From GCA-2737725 sp033763995 (GTDB taxonomy: Bacteria; Pseudomonadota; Alphaproteobacteria; Rhodospirillales; Rhodospirillaceae): DNA of 64,000 bases. Shown here one piece after another: positions 62,629-64,000 of the stretch. A program made the position numbers and the translations under genes. Under the pieces are notes generated by a model that was given only the letters and a program-made list of their open reading frames with translations, did not search any database and was not told the origin of the DNA. Every line of letters begins with the position of its first letter. Positions within the stretch are counted from its first letter, which is position 1. The stretch lies in contig JANRJL010000095.1 of assembly GCA_033763995.1 (NCBI GenBank), positions 1 to 64,000 on the forward strand, given 5' to 3'.

Positions 62629-64000
62629 ATGGTTCGGTTTGTTGTGGCGTTGGCGCTATTGGTCGTGGCGCAAGGCATGATCTCGCCGCCCACGGCCGAG
62701 GCGCAGTTGCTGCCCCAATCGCGCGGCGGCTGGCAGGACAAGTTCCGCCAGCTCGACGAGTTGTGGCCCACGGGGACCGACATCCGCACGGCCTCGGGCG
62801 CGCCCGGCCGGAACTATTGGCAACAGAAAGTCGACTACAAGATCAAGGTGGCGCTGGATGACGCCAAGCAGCGCATCAGCGCGTCGGAAACCATCACCTA
62901 CACCAACAACTCGCCCGATACATTGAAGTATCTGTGGCTGAATCTCGATCAGAACCAGATGATCAAGGATTCGGGGCCGGTGAACGCCCGCACCAATGAC
63001 GGCGACGCCAAGGAAACCTATGCCTCCATGCGCCTGACCCTGGCCTACGACAAGTCGACCAAGGGTTTGATCGTCTCGAGCGTCGCCGACGCCAACGGCA
63101 AGGCGTTGCCCCACGTGTTTTCGGGCACGTTGATGCGCGTGGACCTGCCCAAGCCGCTGACGCCGGGTGCCTCGTTCACGTTCAATGTCGCCTGGACCAT
63201 GGACATCCCCGAAGTGGATGTGTTCCGCACGCGCGGCGGGTTCGAATACTTCGAGGACGACAAGAACTACCAGTACTACATGTCGCAGTGGTTCCCGCGC
63301 CTCGCGGCTTACTCGGACACCGACGGTTGGCACTTGCGTCAGTTTTTCGCCAACAGCGAGTTCACCCTGGAGTTCGGCGATTACGACGTGGAGATCACCG
63401 TGCCGTCAGACCACGTGGTCGCGGGCACGGGCGAATTGCAAAACGCCGATGATGTATTGACCGCCGATCAGCGGCGTAAATTGGCCGACGCCAAGACGGC
63501 CAAGAAGCCTGTGGTCATCGTCACCGAGGACGAAGCCAAGGCCAAGGAAGCCAAGCCCGCCTCGGGCACCAAGACCTGGCGCTTCAAGGCCAGCAACGTG
63601 CGCGACTTCGCCTGGGCGTCCAGCCGCAAATTCATCTGGGATGCCCAGGGCCACGAGGCCGAGCCCGGCCGCACGGTCATGGCCATGTCCTTCTACCCCA
63701 AGGAAGGCAATCCGTTGTGGGAGAAGTATTCCACCGCGACGTTGATTCATACGATGGATGTCTATGGGCGATTTGCCTTCCCGTATCCCTACCCCGTGCT
63801 GCAATCCATCAACGGCAATGTCGGCGGCATGGAATACCCCATGCTGGCCTTCAATTCGGGCCGTCCCGACAAGGACAAGAAAACCGGCAAGATCACCTAC
63901 CCCAGCCGCACCAAGTATGCGTTGATCTCGGTGATCATCCACGAGGCCGGGCACAACTGGTTCCCGATGATCGTGAACTCCGACGAGCGGCGCTGGACCT
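62629..64000 (+). CDS. M1-family metallopeptidase, 5' part (runs off window)
   Basis: At least 457 residues; the gene continues beyond the right edge. A signal peptide (MVRFVVALALLVVAQGMISP) starts the protein. The N-terminal M1 beta domain is followed by GGMEYP (the substrate-binding GxMEN-like loop) and IIHEAGHNWFPMIVNSDE, the HExxH zinc motif plus the start of the downstream Glu helix (NSDERRWT). It is an exported or periplasmic aminopeptidase-like enzyme. GAGGGG lies before the ATG. An Ala/Lys-rich insert (AKAKEAKPASGTK) interrupts the N-terminal domain. Confidence 0.88.
   Translation, partial: MVRFVVALALLVVAQGMISPPTAEAQLLPQSRGGWQDKFRQLDELWPTGTDIRTASGAPGRNYWQQKVDYKIKVALDDAKQRISASETITYTNNSPDTLKYLWLNLDQNQMIKDSGPVNARTNDGDAKETYASMRLTLAYDKSTKGLIVSSVADANGKALPHVFSGTLMRVDLPKPLTPGASFTFNVAWTMDIPEVDVFRTRGGFEYFEDDKNYQYYMSQWFPRLAAYSDTDGWHLRQFFANSEFTLEFGDYDVEITVPSDHVVAGTGELQNADDVLTADQRRKLADAKTAKKPVVIVTEDEAKAKEAKPASGTKTWRFKASNVRDFAWASSRKFIWDAQGHEAEPGRTVMAMSFYPKEGNPLWEKYSTATLIHTMDVYGRFAFPYPYPVLQSINGNVGGMEYPMLAFNSGRPDKDKKTGKITYPSRTKYALISVIIHEAGHNWFPMIVNSDERRWT

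Overview
The window is a high-GC alphaproteobacterial chromosome segment. Backbone synteny supports this: rplU-rpmA-GNAT-obgE-proB-proA, nadD-rsfS-rlmH, kdsB-pheA beside a membrane-anchored CycM-type cytochrome c, a FzlA-like GST, and thrS-infC...rpmI-rplT-pheST. The order is not certain; a Rhodospirillales-like lineage is a guess.

Positions 1-22.4 kb are accessory DNA with visibly lower GC and different codon use. From left to right they hold: a phage-type pair (DUF5681 protein and a ParB-like/DNA methyltransferase fusion); a divergent PD-(D/E)XK-like gene and XRE regulator around a palindromic operator; a DUF2924/large serine recombinase module; and a defence block. The defence block has a gamma-class N6-adenine methyltransferase on the + strand facing a four-gene - strand operon: DrmE-like protein, DrmA helicase, DrmB (DUF1998) and DrmC (PLD-type nuclease). 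Gene order is that of class 2 DISARM, but an adenine-type methylase sits where class 2 systems carry a cytosine methylase. Divergent from it is an unrecognised two-gene operon (four-helix membrane protein and a 756-residue soluble protein). The island ends with a Fic AMP-transferase gene whose start codon lies inside a perfect 16-bp dyad. Its right boundary is the 3' end of tRNA-Ser(CGA). A diverged copy of that tRNA 3' end with about 170 bp of flank lies on the other side of the fic module, so two elements seem to have accumulated at one tRNA attachment site.

From 22.5 to 64 kb the window is core chromosome. It encodes ribosomal proteins L21, L27, L35 and L20, the GTPases ObgE and EF4/LepA, proline synthesis (ProB, ProA), NAD synthesis (NadD), ribosome silencing and 23S rRNA methylation (RsfS, RlmH), NudC, PheA, KdsB, a HisN-like phosphatase, a complete YejABEF-type peptide importer, an orphan FliN, two glycosyltransferases, ThrRS, PheRS, IF-3, a TonB-dependent receptor and the start of an M1-type peptidase. 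Two toxin-antitoxin pairs (VapBC-like at 30.6 kb, HigBA-like at 51.1 kb) interrupt otherwise conserved gene strings. infC begins with the rare codon AUC, and rsfS appears to do so as well. Non-coding items include two tRNA-Ser genes with a shared promoter motif, a rearranged duplicate of the tRNA-Ser(GGA) 3' end, and two kinds of intergenic palindromic repeat.

All assignments come from reading motifs, lengths, start signals and synteny; no database search was run.
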